Positions 34,529 through 41,658 of a DNA stretch of 42,360 nt are shown here, in pieces; the stretch's first letter is position 1, and every line of letters begins with the position of its first letter. The translations under genes and the position numbers were made by a program. Source of the DNA: Lentisphaerota bacterium (GTDB lineage Bacteria > Verrucomicrobiota > Kiritimatiellia > UBA8416 > JAUUYL01). The notes under the pieces are model-generated. The model was not told the DNA's origin and did not search any database. It saw only the letters and a program-made list of their open reading frames with translations. The stretch spans positions 1-42,360 of the forward strand of contig JAUUYL010000014.1 in NCBI GenBank assembly GCA_030590485.1, written 5' to 3'.

Positions 34529-35506
34529 TCAAAGCGAGGCCACAAGCATCGCTTTAATCGTATGCATCCTGTTCTCAGCTTCATCAAATACTTTTGAGAA
34601 CGGAGCCTCAAAGACATCATTCGTAACTTCCATTGCCCCGATATACTGCGTCAGTTCCGTATTCTTATCGTGGAATGCCGGCAGACAATGAAGGAAGATA
34701 ACCTGATCATTATCAACATTACCGGTGGCAGTCATCATTTCCATATTAACCTGATAAGGTTTAAGCAACTCAATGCGTTCGTCACGTTTGTCTTCCTCGC
34801 CCATCGACACCCAAACATCCGTTGTGACAACATGAGCACCTCTCATCACCTCTGCAGTCGGCTCGTGCTCGACAGCAACAGAACCGCCGTTTTTCTCGGC
34901 TATCTCTTTTGAATGCGCAACCAGCTCATCGCAAGGCGTCAATTCGACAGGAGTACAATTAACAAAATTCATCCCAGCCTTGGCACAACCCAGCATTAAG
35001 GAATTAGCAACATTGTTTCTGCCATCCCCGACATAAACAACTTTAAGTCCGGCCAACTTTCCAAAATGCTCTTTAACCGTCATTAAGTCTGCAAGAGTTT
35101 GTGTCGGATGAGATTCATCAGTAAGACCGTTCCATACAGGCACCCCTGAATATCTGGCCAGCAGATCAGCTGTCTCCTGCTTAAAGCCCCTGTACATTAT
35201 CCCATCAAACAGCCGGCCCAGCACCCGTGCTGTATCAGCTGGCGATTCTTTCTTGCCTAAATGTATATCTTGAGCAGAAAGGTATTCCGCCCTGCCGCCT
35301 TCTTCTGCAATTGCTATAGAAGTAGCGCACCGCGTTCTGGTCGAGCTTTTCTCGAAAATCATTGCAATATTCTTCCTGTGCAGAAGATCGCCCTTCTCGC
35401 CCGACTGCTTCTTCGCCTTAAGTTCCTGCGCCAAATCAATCAGACCGAGAAAATCTTCATCGGAAAGATCATCCAGCGTCAGCAACGATTTACCTTTTAA
35501 ATTCAT
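34529..35506 (-). CDS. argF: ArgF, ornithine carbamoyltransferase
   Basis: A 325-residue enzyme making citrulline. The carbamoyl-phosphate motif SSTRTR (54-59), HPTQ (133-136), TDVWVSMG (229-236, ornithine side) and HCLPAF (273-278) are diagnostic of the ornithine, not aspartate, enzyme. GAGGTG lies 4 bases before the ATG. It is first in argF-pyrB-lipoprotein, so arginine and pyrimidine carbamoyl transfer are co-transcribed. A good promoter is visible upstream; no ARG-box was recognised. Confidence 0.96.
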   Translation of the reverse strand: MNLKGKSLLTLDDLSDEDFLGLIDLAQELKAKKQSGEKGDLLHRKNIAMIFEKSSTRTRCATSIAIAEEGGRAEYLSAQDIHLGKKESPADTARVLGRLFDGIMYRGFKQETADLLARYSGVPVWNGLTDESHPTQTLADLMTVKEHFGKLAGLKVVYVGDGRNNVANSLMLGCAKAGMNFVNCTPVELTPCDELVAHSKEIAEKNGGSVAVEHEPTAEVMRGAHVVTTDVWVSMGEEDKRDERIELLKPYQVNMEMMTATGNVDNDQVIFLHCLPAFHDKNTELTQYIGAMEVTNDVFEAPFSKVFDEAENRMHTIKAMLVASL

Positions 35507-35528
35507 AACTCACCTCTAATTTGGTGAA

Positions 35529-35557
35529 AAAGTACTATAAACAAGGAGTCTTTTCAA
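35529..35557 (-). promoter_or_regulatory. argF promoter
   Basis: Minus-strand -35 TTGAAA (35552-35557), a 17-bp spacer and -10 TACTTT (35529-35534), 23 bp before the argF ATG, with a GAGGTG ribosome-binding site at 35511-35516. Confidence 0.6.
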
Positions 35558-35690
35558 AGGAAAAGCGAGAAAAAAGGGAATGGGACATATAGGACCTATG
35601 ATAACGCCTATACCCTCTATGGGTTTTTTCCTTCCTTCGTTACCTGTCCGGCCACCCCTGCCGGATTCCCCAATCTGTAAATCTTCTCCT

Positions 35691-35748
35691 CAGCCCATCA
35701 TCACTCAGCCCATCATCATCACGTTTCATCTTGTCCGCTATAGGCGGA
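35691..35748. repeat. Mosaic repeat: 15-bp tandem, CACGTTT word and hairpin
   Basis: CAGCCCATCATCACT (35691-35705) repeats almost exactly at 35706-35720. It runs into a 20-mer (35719-35738) identical to 38539-38558, which ends in the hairpin TCCGC-loop-GCGGA (35734-35748). This fills the spacer before the two-TM gene. Confidence 0.6.
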
Positions 35749-35765
35749 TAAGGTATGTTCCCCCC

Positions 35766-36509
35766 ATGAAACGTTTAAGTTGGCCAATAGTTTTAGGATC
35801 ATCACTTCTTGCCCTTTCTGCACTTTTCTACAGCATCCATTATCTCGTATTTCATGATGCGCACCATATCTTCATATATCTCCTTGGTGACATTGGTTTT
35901 GTCTTCATCGAAGTTCTGCTGGTAACGCTAATCATTCATCGTGTTCTTGAGGTAAAAGAAAAGAAAGCCCGTATGAATAAGATAAACATGGTAATAGGTG
36001 CATTCTTCAGCGAAGTAGGTGCACCGCTCCTCAAGACCCTGGCGTCTTACGATACGAATATAGAAGAACTCCAGGCAAGCATGGTGGCCGAGAAAGAAAA
36101 TGCTACCCGGCAATTCACGCTTGTCTCCGAAATACTCAAGAGCAACAAATGCGAAATATCAACCGAGGGCATGGACTGGGTCAGCCTGAAAGACTTTCTA
36201 TCCTCGAAACGAGAGTTTCTTCTTGGGTTACTTCAGAACCAGAATCTTCTGGAGCATGAATATTTCACTGATGTTCTATGGGCCGTCTTTCATTTGACTG
36301 AAGAACTGGAATCTCGCGATAGTTTTGGTGGATTACCGGACACGGACATACAGCACATGTGCGGCGATATGGAACGCGTCTACGGCCAACTCTCACAACA
36401 ATGGCTCGCCTATATGCAACACCTGGAAACCGCCTACCCATATCTCTTCTCCTTGGCAATAAGAACAAACCCCTTCAGTAAAAATCTTACCGCCGTCATC
36501 GGCGACTAG
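35766..36509 (+). CDS. Conserved two-TM membrane protein of unknown function
   Basis: A 247-residue protein with two N-terminal membrane helices (about 6-26 and 34-58), then a positively charged turn (EVKEKKARMNK) and a helical cytoplasmic domain starting NMVIGAFFSEVG. I recognise this NMVIGAFFSEVG type as a recurrent uncharacterised family but cannot assign a function. The frame is open to 35580, but the upstream part is repeat-derived; ATG 35766 begins a normal membrane protein (MKRLSWPIVL). No clear Shine-Dalgarno is visible (CCCCCC before the ATG). A stem-loop follows its stop. Confidence 0.7.
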   Translation: MKRLSWPIVLGSSLLALSALFYSIHYLVFHDAHHIFIYLLGDIGFVFIEVLLVTLIIHRVLEVKEKKARMNKINMVIGAFFSEVGAPLLKTLASYDTNIEELQASMVAEKENATRQFTLVSEILKSNKCEISTEGMDWVSLKDFLSSKREFLLGLLQNQNLLEHEYFTDVLWAVFHLTEELESRDSFGGLPDTDIQHMCGDMERVYGQLSQQWLAYMQHLETAYPYLFSLAIRTNPFSKNLTAVIGD

Positions 36510-36515
36510 ATGCTC

Positions 36516-36538
36516 TAATCAAGCCTTCTGCTTGATTA
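36516..36538 (+). terminator. Stem-loop after the two-TM gene
   Basis: TAATCAAGC and GCTTGATTA form a perfect 9-bp stem around CTTCT, starting 7 bp after the stop. The downstream T-run is weak (TTAATAT), so it may be an inefficient terminator. Confidence 0.5.
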
Positions 36539-36572
36539 ATATCGAATATCGAACACCGAATACTGAATATCG
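36538..36572. repeat. 7-bp-period array after the two-TM gene
   Basis: Five units AATATCG-AATATCG-AACACCG-AATACTG-AATATCG. The core is the reverse complement of the TTCGATA array at 24744. Confidence 0.8.
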
Positions 36573-36620
36573 AAGTAAAAGAGAAATGCACGGTGAACTG
36601 CGGACTATAATTTGCAAACA

Positions 36621-36640
36621 GAGCCTGCTTGTCACGACGT
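36621..36640. repeat. Interspersed repeat edge GAGCCTRCTTGTCACGRCGT, copy 2
   Basis: Matches 26662-26681 with two differences, in the same orientation relative to the plus strand. Confidence 0.4.
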
Positions 36641-36726
36641 TGCATATCAAAACAGCCTCTTTAATCATTAGCTTTTAAGTACAGATTCACCTTCTCAGAC
36701 CTTGATGAAAAAGTTTAAAATAATCC

Positions 36727-36790
36727 TTGCACAATAAGTTAGGCCGGGCTAACTTCCTCGAAACAACACAAGTTATGGGCGCCTAACTTG
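36727..36790 (+). promoter_or_regulatory. Porin promoter with two AAGTTA dyad operators
   Basis: A -35 TTGCAC (36727-36732), 17-bp spacer and -10 TAACTT (36750-36755). Dyad 1, AAGTTAG-6-CTAACTT (36736-36755), fills the spacer and -10. Dyad 2, CAAGTTA-8-TAACTTG (36769-36790), lies just downstream; centres are 34 bp apart. The arrangement strongly suggests a repressor binding twice. The TTAGGC/GCCTAA elements faintly recall DtxR-family iron or manganese boxes, which is speculation. Confidence 0.6.
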
Positions 36791-36815
36791 CGACAACTAA
36801 ACAAAAGGAGAACGA

Positions 36816-37937
36816 ATGAAAAAAGCAATAACAATGATTCTAATGACAGCATTGGTGACGGTGTCCAGCCATGTGACGGCTGAGACTACAGAGGAAAGAC
36901 TGGCGCAACTTGAAAAGGAAGTGCAGAACCTTAAGCAGGAACAGAGCGTGGTTGCCCTGCCTGAAGTAAGTCTCGGTGGATACGGAGAGCTTCACTATAA
37001 CAACTTATCAGGACATGGCGGTGCTTCCGATAAGGAGTCGGTGGATTTCCATCGCTTCGTTATATACATGGGTCATGAATTCAATGATCGTATTCGCTTT
37101 AGCTCGGAAATTGAGATTGAGCATTCGCTGAGTGGCGACGGAAAGCCAGGCGAAGTAGAGCTGGAACAAGCCTATATTGATTTCGACATTAACAGCGAGC
37201 ATACATTGAGGGGCGGACTTTTCCTTCTTCCCGTCGGCATACTGAACGAAACTCATGAACCAACCACCTTCTATGGTGTGGAACGAAACTCAGTTGAAAA
37301 AAACATTATTCCAACCACATGGTGGGAAGCGGGTTTCGGAATGCATGGTGGGATCACAGACGACCTGCTCTATTCTGCCTATATTCATTCAGGACTAATG
37401 ACATCAACAGGCAGTGCTTACTCGGTACGTAGTGGCCGGCAAAAAGTAGCGAAAGCAACTGCTTCCGATTTAGCAGGCACGCTAGCCCTTAATTGGCGCG
37501 TTCCAGGAGTCACGGTTGGCGGCGCCGTTCAATTCCAGTCGGACATCAGTCAAGGTTCAGACTCCGATACAGGTGAAGGCGTTCTTGGTGAAGTTCACAC
37601 TGATATCCGCAAAGGTGCTCTTGGCCTGCGAGCCCTCTATGCTCAATGGTCGCTCGATGGAGACGGACCTAAATCTTACGGTTCAGACAAACAATACGGC
37701 TGGTATATTGAACCTTCTTTCCGCCCAATTGACTCTATTGGACTCTTTGCAAGATACAGCGCGTGGGACAACAAGGCGGGCAGCGCAGGAACGGACAATC
37801 AGAAAGCACAGATCGATCTAGGCGTTAACTGGTGGCCGCACGAGCAGGTCGTAGTGAAGGCCGACTACCAATGGCAGGATAACGAAGATGACAAAGAGCA
37901 AAATGGCTTCAACATGGGCATGGGTTATGCATTTTAA
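36816..37937 (+). CDS. Outer-membrane porin with N-terminal coiled coil
   Basis: A 373-residue protein with a signal peptide (KKAITMILMTALVTVSSHVTA, cleaved about residue 22), a short coiled coil (EERLAQLEKEVQNLKQE), then a beta-barrel of alternating amphipathic strands starting LGGYGELHYN and ending in the aromatic C-terminal residue Phe (GMGYAF), the BamA recognition type. It resembles phosphate- or anion-selective OprO/OprP-like porins in layout; the substrate cannot be told. AGGAG lies before the ATG. Its 3' end overlaps the flavin lipoprotein gene by 11 bp, and it sits behind a dyad-bearing promoter. Confidence 0.87.
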   Translation: MKKAITMILMTALVTVSSHVTAETTEERLAQLEKEVQNLKQEQSVVALPEVSLGGYGELHYNNLSGHGGASDKESVDFHRFVIYMGHEFNDRIRFSSEIEIEHSLSGDGKPGEVELEQAYIDFDINSEHTLRGGLFLLPVGILNETHEPTTFYGVERNSVEKNIIPTTWWEAGFGMHGGITDDLLYSAYIHSGLMTSTGSAYSVRSGRQKVAKATASDLAGTLALNWRVPGVTVGGAVQFQSDISQGSDSDTGEGVLGEVHTDIRKGALGLRALYAQWSLDGDGPKSYGSDKQYGWYIEPSFRPIDSIGLFARYSAWDNKAGSAGTDNQKAQIDLGVNWWPHEQVVVKADYQWQDNEDDKEQNGFNMGMGYAF

Positions 37938-38439
37938 GCAATTACCCCCCCTACTCCTTGTAACATGTCAGCTTGTTGTTGCGTCATGCGCCGTACATAT
38001 CCAGGGAGGCGCCAAGGTAGATGTCGGAGACTACGAGGCGATAGGCCCAGAGCAGACACTCGCCGTCAAAGGCGACGTCAGGCTCTTGTGCAAGGATGCC
38101 TTAGGGTACGAATACCCTCTTGGTCTAATAATATACAGACGCAACAACAACACAGCCGCCTGGCAAATTGCCACGAAAGGGAAACATGGGTTGATCACGT
38201 CACTCTTCATTATTAAGGAAGGACAGATTATTGATTGTCGCGTCCTGTCGAGTAAGGAAGTAAGAGGGAAACAAATAGCCAAGAAACGATACCTCAAACA
38301 ATTCACAGGTCTTTCTCTCTTAAAACCGAATAAGCTCAGCAAAAGGGTCGATGGGATTAGCGGCGCAACCACTTCCTCAAAAGCAATGATGCATGCGGCA
38401 ATACTAGCATTGCGATTAGACGGACGGCAGCAAAAATAG
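37927..38439 (+). CDS. FMN-binding-domain lipoprotein (RnfG/NqrC-type flavin site)
   Basis: A 170-residue periplasmic lipoprotein: a signal peptide with lipobox VASC (Cys21) and a C-terminal FMN_bind domain. The motif DGISGAT (142-148) is the ApbE target where FMN is attached to the final Thr148 by a phosphoester bond, as in NqrC and RnfG. The frame opens at 37888, but ATG 37927 yields the signal peptide and overlaps the porin stop by 11 bp. It is thus co-transcribed with the porin. It probably shuttles electrons outside the inner membrane. apbE is not in the window. Confidence 0.85.
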   Translation: MHFKQLPPLLLVTCQLVVASCAVHIQGGAKVDVGDYEAIGPEQTLAVKGDVRLLCKDALGYEYPLGLIIYRRNNNTAAWQIATKGKHGLITSLFIIKEGQIIDCRVLSSKEVRGKQIAKKRYLKQFTGLSLLKPNKLSKRVDGISGATTSSKAMMHAAILALRLDGRQQK

Positions 38440-38523
38440 ATTCGAGGCCAGAGCGGGTGCCTGCCCTGTAGTGAGACGAAGCCTCTACTTCAGGGGGCAA
38501 CTCTTTCTGCAGAGCCTATCATA

Positions 38524-38567
38524 ATCACGCATCACGTTTCACGTTTCATCTTGTCCGCCGCAGGCGG
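38524..38567. repeat. 7-bp-period array joined to a CCGCC/GGCGG hairpin
   Basis: ATCACGC-ATCACGT-TTCACGT-TTCATCT (38524-38551) leads into the hairpin CCGCC-GCA-GGCGG (38555-38567). The 20 bases 38539-38558 are identical to 35719-35738. It lies between the convergent flavin lipoprotein and DUF6172 genes and could also stop transcription. Confidence 0.7.
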
Positions 38568-38576
38568 CCAAGACGC

Positions 38577-38867
38577 CTATTCAGGCTTCTTTGTCCTGTG
38601 AGCTGGCCTAGCCATTATTTCCAGGTAAAAGGATTCGAGGTTCTGCGCTTCGGCTTCCATGATAGATTTACCGATCTCGGCGGAATGAATAACTTTTGCA
38701 TCTTCGGCCGTGGCGCCGAACTTACAGTCGAAGTCCCAAAAATCAGCGCCTTCGGGCAGTTCTTTCTTTCGTTCCCTTTTCATGTACTTCTGCGCATCAC
38801 TTCTTGCCGTATCGGCAAGTCTCGCCGGCTTGATTTTAGGATGAGTTAATTTAAATATTTTTTTCAT
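38577..38867 (-). CDS. DUF6172-like small protein
   Basis: A 96-residue basic protein ([21 protein letters not shown]...) with the core [15 protein letters not shown] and an ending like [10 protein letters not shown], which I recognise as the DUF6172 type. No function is known to me. It overlaps the lpxD stop by 4 bp (ATGA), so it is co-translated with lpxD. No signal peptide or TM. It could bind nucleic acid given its charge; this is only a guess. Confidence 0.75.
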   Translation of the reverse strand: MKKIFKLTHPKIKPARLADTARSDAQKYMKRERKKELPEGADFWDFDCKFGATAEDAKVIHSAEIGKSIMEAEAQNLESFYLEIMARPAHRTKKPE

Positions 38868-39961
38868 TTTGTGTTCTTCATGGCTTTCTTGATGAGTACA
38901 TTGATGCCCTTTTCAGAAAACCAATTTATACTTCTCTTTGTGGATTCCCGGGCCGGCATTCCCGCGTAATATTTCCATTCAGTCATCGTGCCGCCTTTCA
39001 GATTCTTGGTTACGCCACTTTTACCAAGAACAAGTGCGAATGATCCAATTCTTATATTATCACGTACTGACACTGCACCGTATATAGCTACGTGATCCTC
39101 TAAAACACAACTTCCTGCAACACCAGATTGAGCCATGATAACACAATTCTTGCCAATAGACACATTATGAGCAATTTGCACAAGATTATCAATTTTTGTC
39201 CCAGCGCCAATACGCGTTGAACCTATCATGGCTCTATCAACGGTAGAATTGGCGTGAATCTCGACATTATCTTCAATAACAACATTCCCAATATGCGGGT
39301 GTTTGACATGATGTATGCCATCGGCTTCAGGACATTGTTCGTAGCCAAAACCCTCTGAACCAATAATAACTCCATGCCAAAGAATCACATGATTCCCAAG
39401 AATTGATCCGCGACAGATTGTTACGGAGTTCTTAATGATACAGTTGTCACCAATCGTAACATTATCCTCAATGGTCACATTAGCGCCAATACTCACATTG
39501 TCACCTAGCGTGACATTCTTTCCAAAGTAAGCGTGGGGTCCAATGCGAGCATTATCAGGGAACGAAAGTGCAGAATCGTTCTGATCATAAAAAATGTTTT
39601 CATGAACATAAGTGTTCCCGTCCACGACGGCATCTGCACAGAGATGAAATGTGCCGCTCCATACTAGCGCAGGGTACTGACAAACAACGTGGGCTATCTG
39701 GTTCTCATTGAGATAATCAACGAAATAATGACTGTTATTCACTCCTAAGATGATTCCGCCAGGCTTCTTTTCAGACATGCACTCTTTCAACTGGTCCAGG
39801 TTGCCGTGCCCTATATAGAGAAGATCATTAGCCTCATAGCTTGGACAAGAACCAATGCCTCCGCATATTGACGGATAGTTGCTGACTTCCACTTTACCGC
39901 GAGCGATGTTTCGGGAAGATTTAATGCAGTCTTCAAATTGAATTTCCTTTTCGAATCTCAT
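38864..39961 (-). CDS. lpxD: LpxD-like UDP-3-O-acylglucosamine N-acyltransferase
   Basis: A 365-residue left-handed beta-helix acyltransferase of lipid A synthesis. The uridine-binding N-terminal domain (1-110) precedes hexapeptide repeats ([18 protein letters not shown] pattern), the family block IGSEGFGYE, and STVDRAMIG...[17 protein letters not shown], where His of IAHN is the catalytic base. A TTG at 39967 would add two residues; ATG 39961 is preferred. It adds the N-linked acyl chain to UDP-3-O-acyl-GlcN. It stands apart from other lpx genes, paired with the DUF6172 gene. A paralogous sugar acyltransferase role cannot be excluded, as the N-domain is divergent. Confidence 0.85.
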   Translation of the reverse strand: MRFEKEIQFEDCIKSSRNIARGKVEVSNYPSICGGIGSCPSYEANDLLYIGHGNLDQLKECMSEKKPGGIILGVNNSHYFVDYLNENQIAHVVCQYPALVWSGTFHLCADAVVDGNTYVHENIFYDQNDSALSFPDNARIGPHAYFGKNVTLGDNVSIGANVTIEDNVTIGDNCIIKNSVTICRGSILGNHVILWHGVIIGSEGFGYEQCPEADGIHHVKHPHIGNVVIEDNVEIHANSTVDRAMIGSTRIGAGTKIDNLVQIAHNVSIGKNCVIMAQSGVAGSCVLEDHVAIYGAVSVRDNIRIGSFALVLGKSGVTKNLKGGTMTEWKYYAGMPARESTKRSINWFSEKGINVLIKKAMKNTK

Positions 39962-40079
39962 AAGCAATTACTTTCACATACCCAAGGGCGTTTATCTTCA
40001 GAATTCAAATGTATACCACAGGGATTGCATTGAAGCGAGGCAAAGGTTTGTTTCGTTTCTACTTGTAGCGCAATATCGA

Positions 40080-40976
40080 TCAGAGTTTTATTGCTTCAAA
40101 CCCGGCGCGATTCTTCGAGCCTGTAGCATAGGCGTTCTGTAGCTCGACAGCGTTGGCTTCCCCTGATTCCTTAGAGAAATACACGGCAGGCTTGCCGGGT
40201 GCGCCAGGCAGGTGTGTCGCATACTGTGTAACCGCTGCAGATTCGTCAGCATCCCGCCCAACTACATACCAAGTGTCATCTATGTAAAAATGCCGGCCTA
40301 GCATTGTCAGAGGTAAAGACTCTTCCGTAATCAGATTATGCTCCAGAAGAAAACAAAGCCGCTTCGCCGTCATCTTCTCGCAGAGAAAACAGCCGCCGCC
40401 CGGGCTGGGATATTTGATATCGTATTCCTCAGCCATCTTCATCTGCGTCCTTCGCCCCCTCCCCACAATGTCCAGTAGCTTTGACCTGTCAACCAGTCCC
40501 TCCTTCTCATAACTGGTCTCAGGAAGAGCTTTGGCTGAAAGTGGTCGCAGTATCTCAAAGCCTAAAGCGTCATCAATCACCTTCATAGCACTACTCACTT
40601 GTGACATCGGCCTCTGCCCCAAAACCTCTCCGGTGGCAATAACATCCATGCCATGCTCATCAGCATAGGCTTTCACCCTCTTAAACATAAAAACCTTACA
40701 ATCCTTGCAAGGATTGATGCCTGCCCCTATCCCAAACTTTGGATTCTTGATTAATTCTAAATAATCCTTAAACAGCTCACCCTTATTGACGTCCATGATT
40801 ACCATCTTGACGCTCTCTCTCTGGGTAAAACTGAAGTTGCAGCCTAAATCACAACAACCACAGCCGAACGGAAGCGCAAAATACAGGGCTGTTACTTCAA
40901 ACCCCTGATCCTGCAGCATACGGACGACCAATCGGGAATCAAGGCCACCAGAATAAGAAACCAATGCTTTTTTCAT
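40080..40976 (-). CDS. PP-loop ATPase, tRNA thiolation-like, with Cys pairs
   Basis: A 298-residue PP-loop protein (SYSGGLDS, residues 7-14), as in ThiI and MnmA. It has a cysteine cluster CGCCDLGC (39-46), a CKDC pair (90-93), the segment ATGEVLGQRPMSQ (114-126) and GGGCFLC (193-199); the C-terminal part (about 225-270, YVVGRDADESAAVT) resembles DUF814. ATP adenylation of a tRNA uridine followed by sulfur transfer is the likely reaction. The Cys pairs may bind a cluster or be persulfide carriers. No THUMP or rhodanese domain. Exact modified base unknown. Confidence 0.8.
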   Translation of the reverse strand: MKKALVSYSGGLDSRLVVRMLQDQGFEVTALYFALPFGCGCCDLGCNFSFTQRESVKMVIMDVNKGELFKDYLELIKNPKFGIGAGINPCKDCKVFMFKRVKAYADEHGMDVIATGEVLGQRPMSQVSSAMKVIDDALGFEILRPLSAKALPETSYEKEGLVDRSKLLDIVGRGRRTQMKMAEEYDIKYPSPGGGCFLCEKMTAKRLCFLLEHNLITEESLPLTMLGRHFYIDDTWYVVGRDADESAAVTQYATHLPGAPGKPAVYFSKESGEANAVELQNAYATGSKNRAGFEAIKL

Positions 40977-41108
40977 ATAAGATATCTAAATAATCGTTAG
41001 AACTTCGAAAGGAACTCTTATAGCACAGCCAACTCGCCATGGTCAAACCTTGAGAAGGTTGGAAGAATTTGCGATACAGCCTTTTAAAGAGTTTTCCAAG
41101 CTTCTGGC

Positions 41109-41131
41109 AGGGCGTGCAGCCTGCCCGCCCT
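41109..41131. repeat. Stem-loop between the PP-loop and YaiI/YqxD genes
   Basis: AGGGCG (41109-41114) and CGCCCT (41126-41131) pair around an 11-base loop in the 164-bp spacer. No U-tract. It may be an intergenic repeat. Confidence 0.35.
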
Positions 41132-41140
41132 ACCTGCGCC

Positions 41141-41599
41141 TCACTTTGCGTGTTTGCGTTTAATCGCGTTAATCAACTTATCGAGTTCCTGAAGAAAGCG
41201 AGATCGATCGCATCCTTGGATTGGCGCAGGCCCACCTGATATCACGCCTGACTCGCGGAGCTCTGACATCAGGTTTCGAGTTGCCACAGACTCGCTGATG
41301 TTGTCTTCCGTGAAAACCTTTCCTGTTGTACCAAGCACGCTTGCATCCTTCTGAATGCACCGGTTGGCCAGTAGGATATCAGCCGTCACTACGATATCGT
41401 GGGCTAGCGCGTGTTCCACAATCCAGTCATCTGCAGCATCAAAGGCATCGCCAACAATTTCTAGTGAGAGCCATTGCTCTGCGGGCACTCGCATCCAGGA
41501 ATTGGCAACCAATGTGACATCAAGATGATATCGCTTGGCAACGCGGTAGACTTCCTGCTTAACAGGGCATGAATCGGCATCTACATATATGTGCAACAT
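41141..41599 (-). CDS. YaiI/YqxD (DUF188) family protein
   Basis: A 152-residue protein with the family hallmarks IYVDADSCPVK (4-14) and DIVVTADILLANRC (68-81), a PIN-like fold with conserved aspartates (Asp7, Asp9, Asp73 region). Length fits the family (about 150). The cellular role is not established. It stands alone between spacers and shows no sign of coupling. A putative nuclease by fold only. Confidence 0.9.
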   Translation of the reverse strand: MLHIYVDADSCPVKQEVYRVAKRYHLDVTLVANSWMRVPAEQWLSLEIVGDAFDAADDWIVEHALAHDIVVTADILLANRCIQKDASVLGTTGKVFTEDNISESVATRNLMSELRESGVISGGPAPIQGCDRSRFLQELDKLINAIKRKHAK

Positions 41600-41658
41600 A
41601 AGCTAATTCCAAATATTAGTGTTGGTCCAAAACACCTTCGAAGCATCAGGGTCAAGCA

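Larger units (their letters stand above)
36510..36815. other. 306-bp intergenic region before the porin
   Basis: No gene is seen. In order it holds a 9-bp stem-loop (36516-36538), a 7-bp-period array (36538-36572), a repeat edge shared with 26662 (36621-36640), and a promoter with two dyads (36727-36790) feeding the porin gene. Confidence 0.7.

Noticed and set aside
35580-35765. 62-codon extension of the two-TM protein
   Set aside because: It is encoded by tandem and hairpin repeats, is proline-rich and precedes a normal membrane-protein start.
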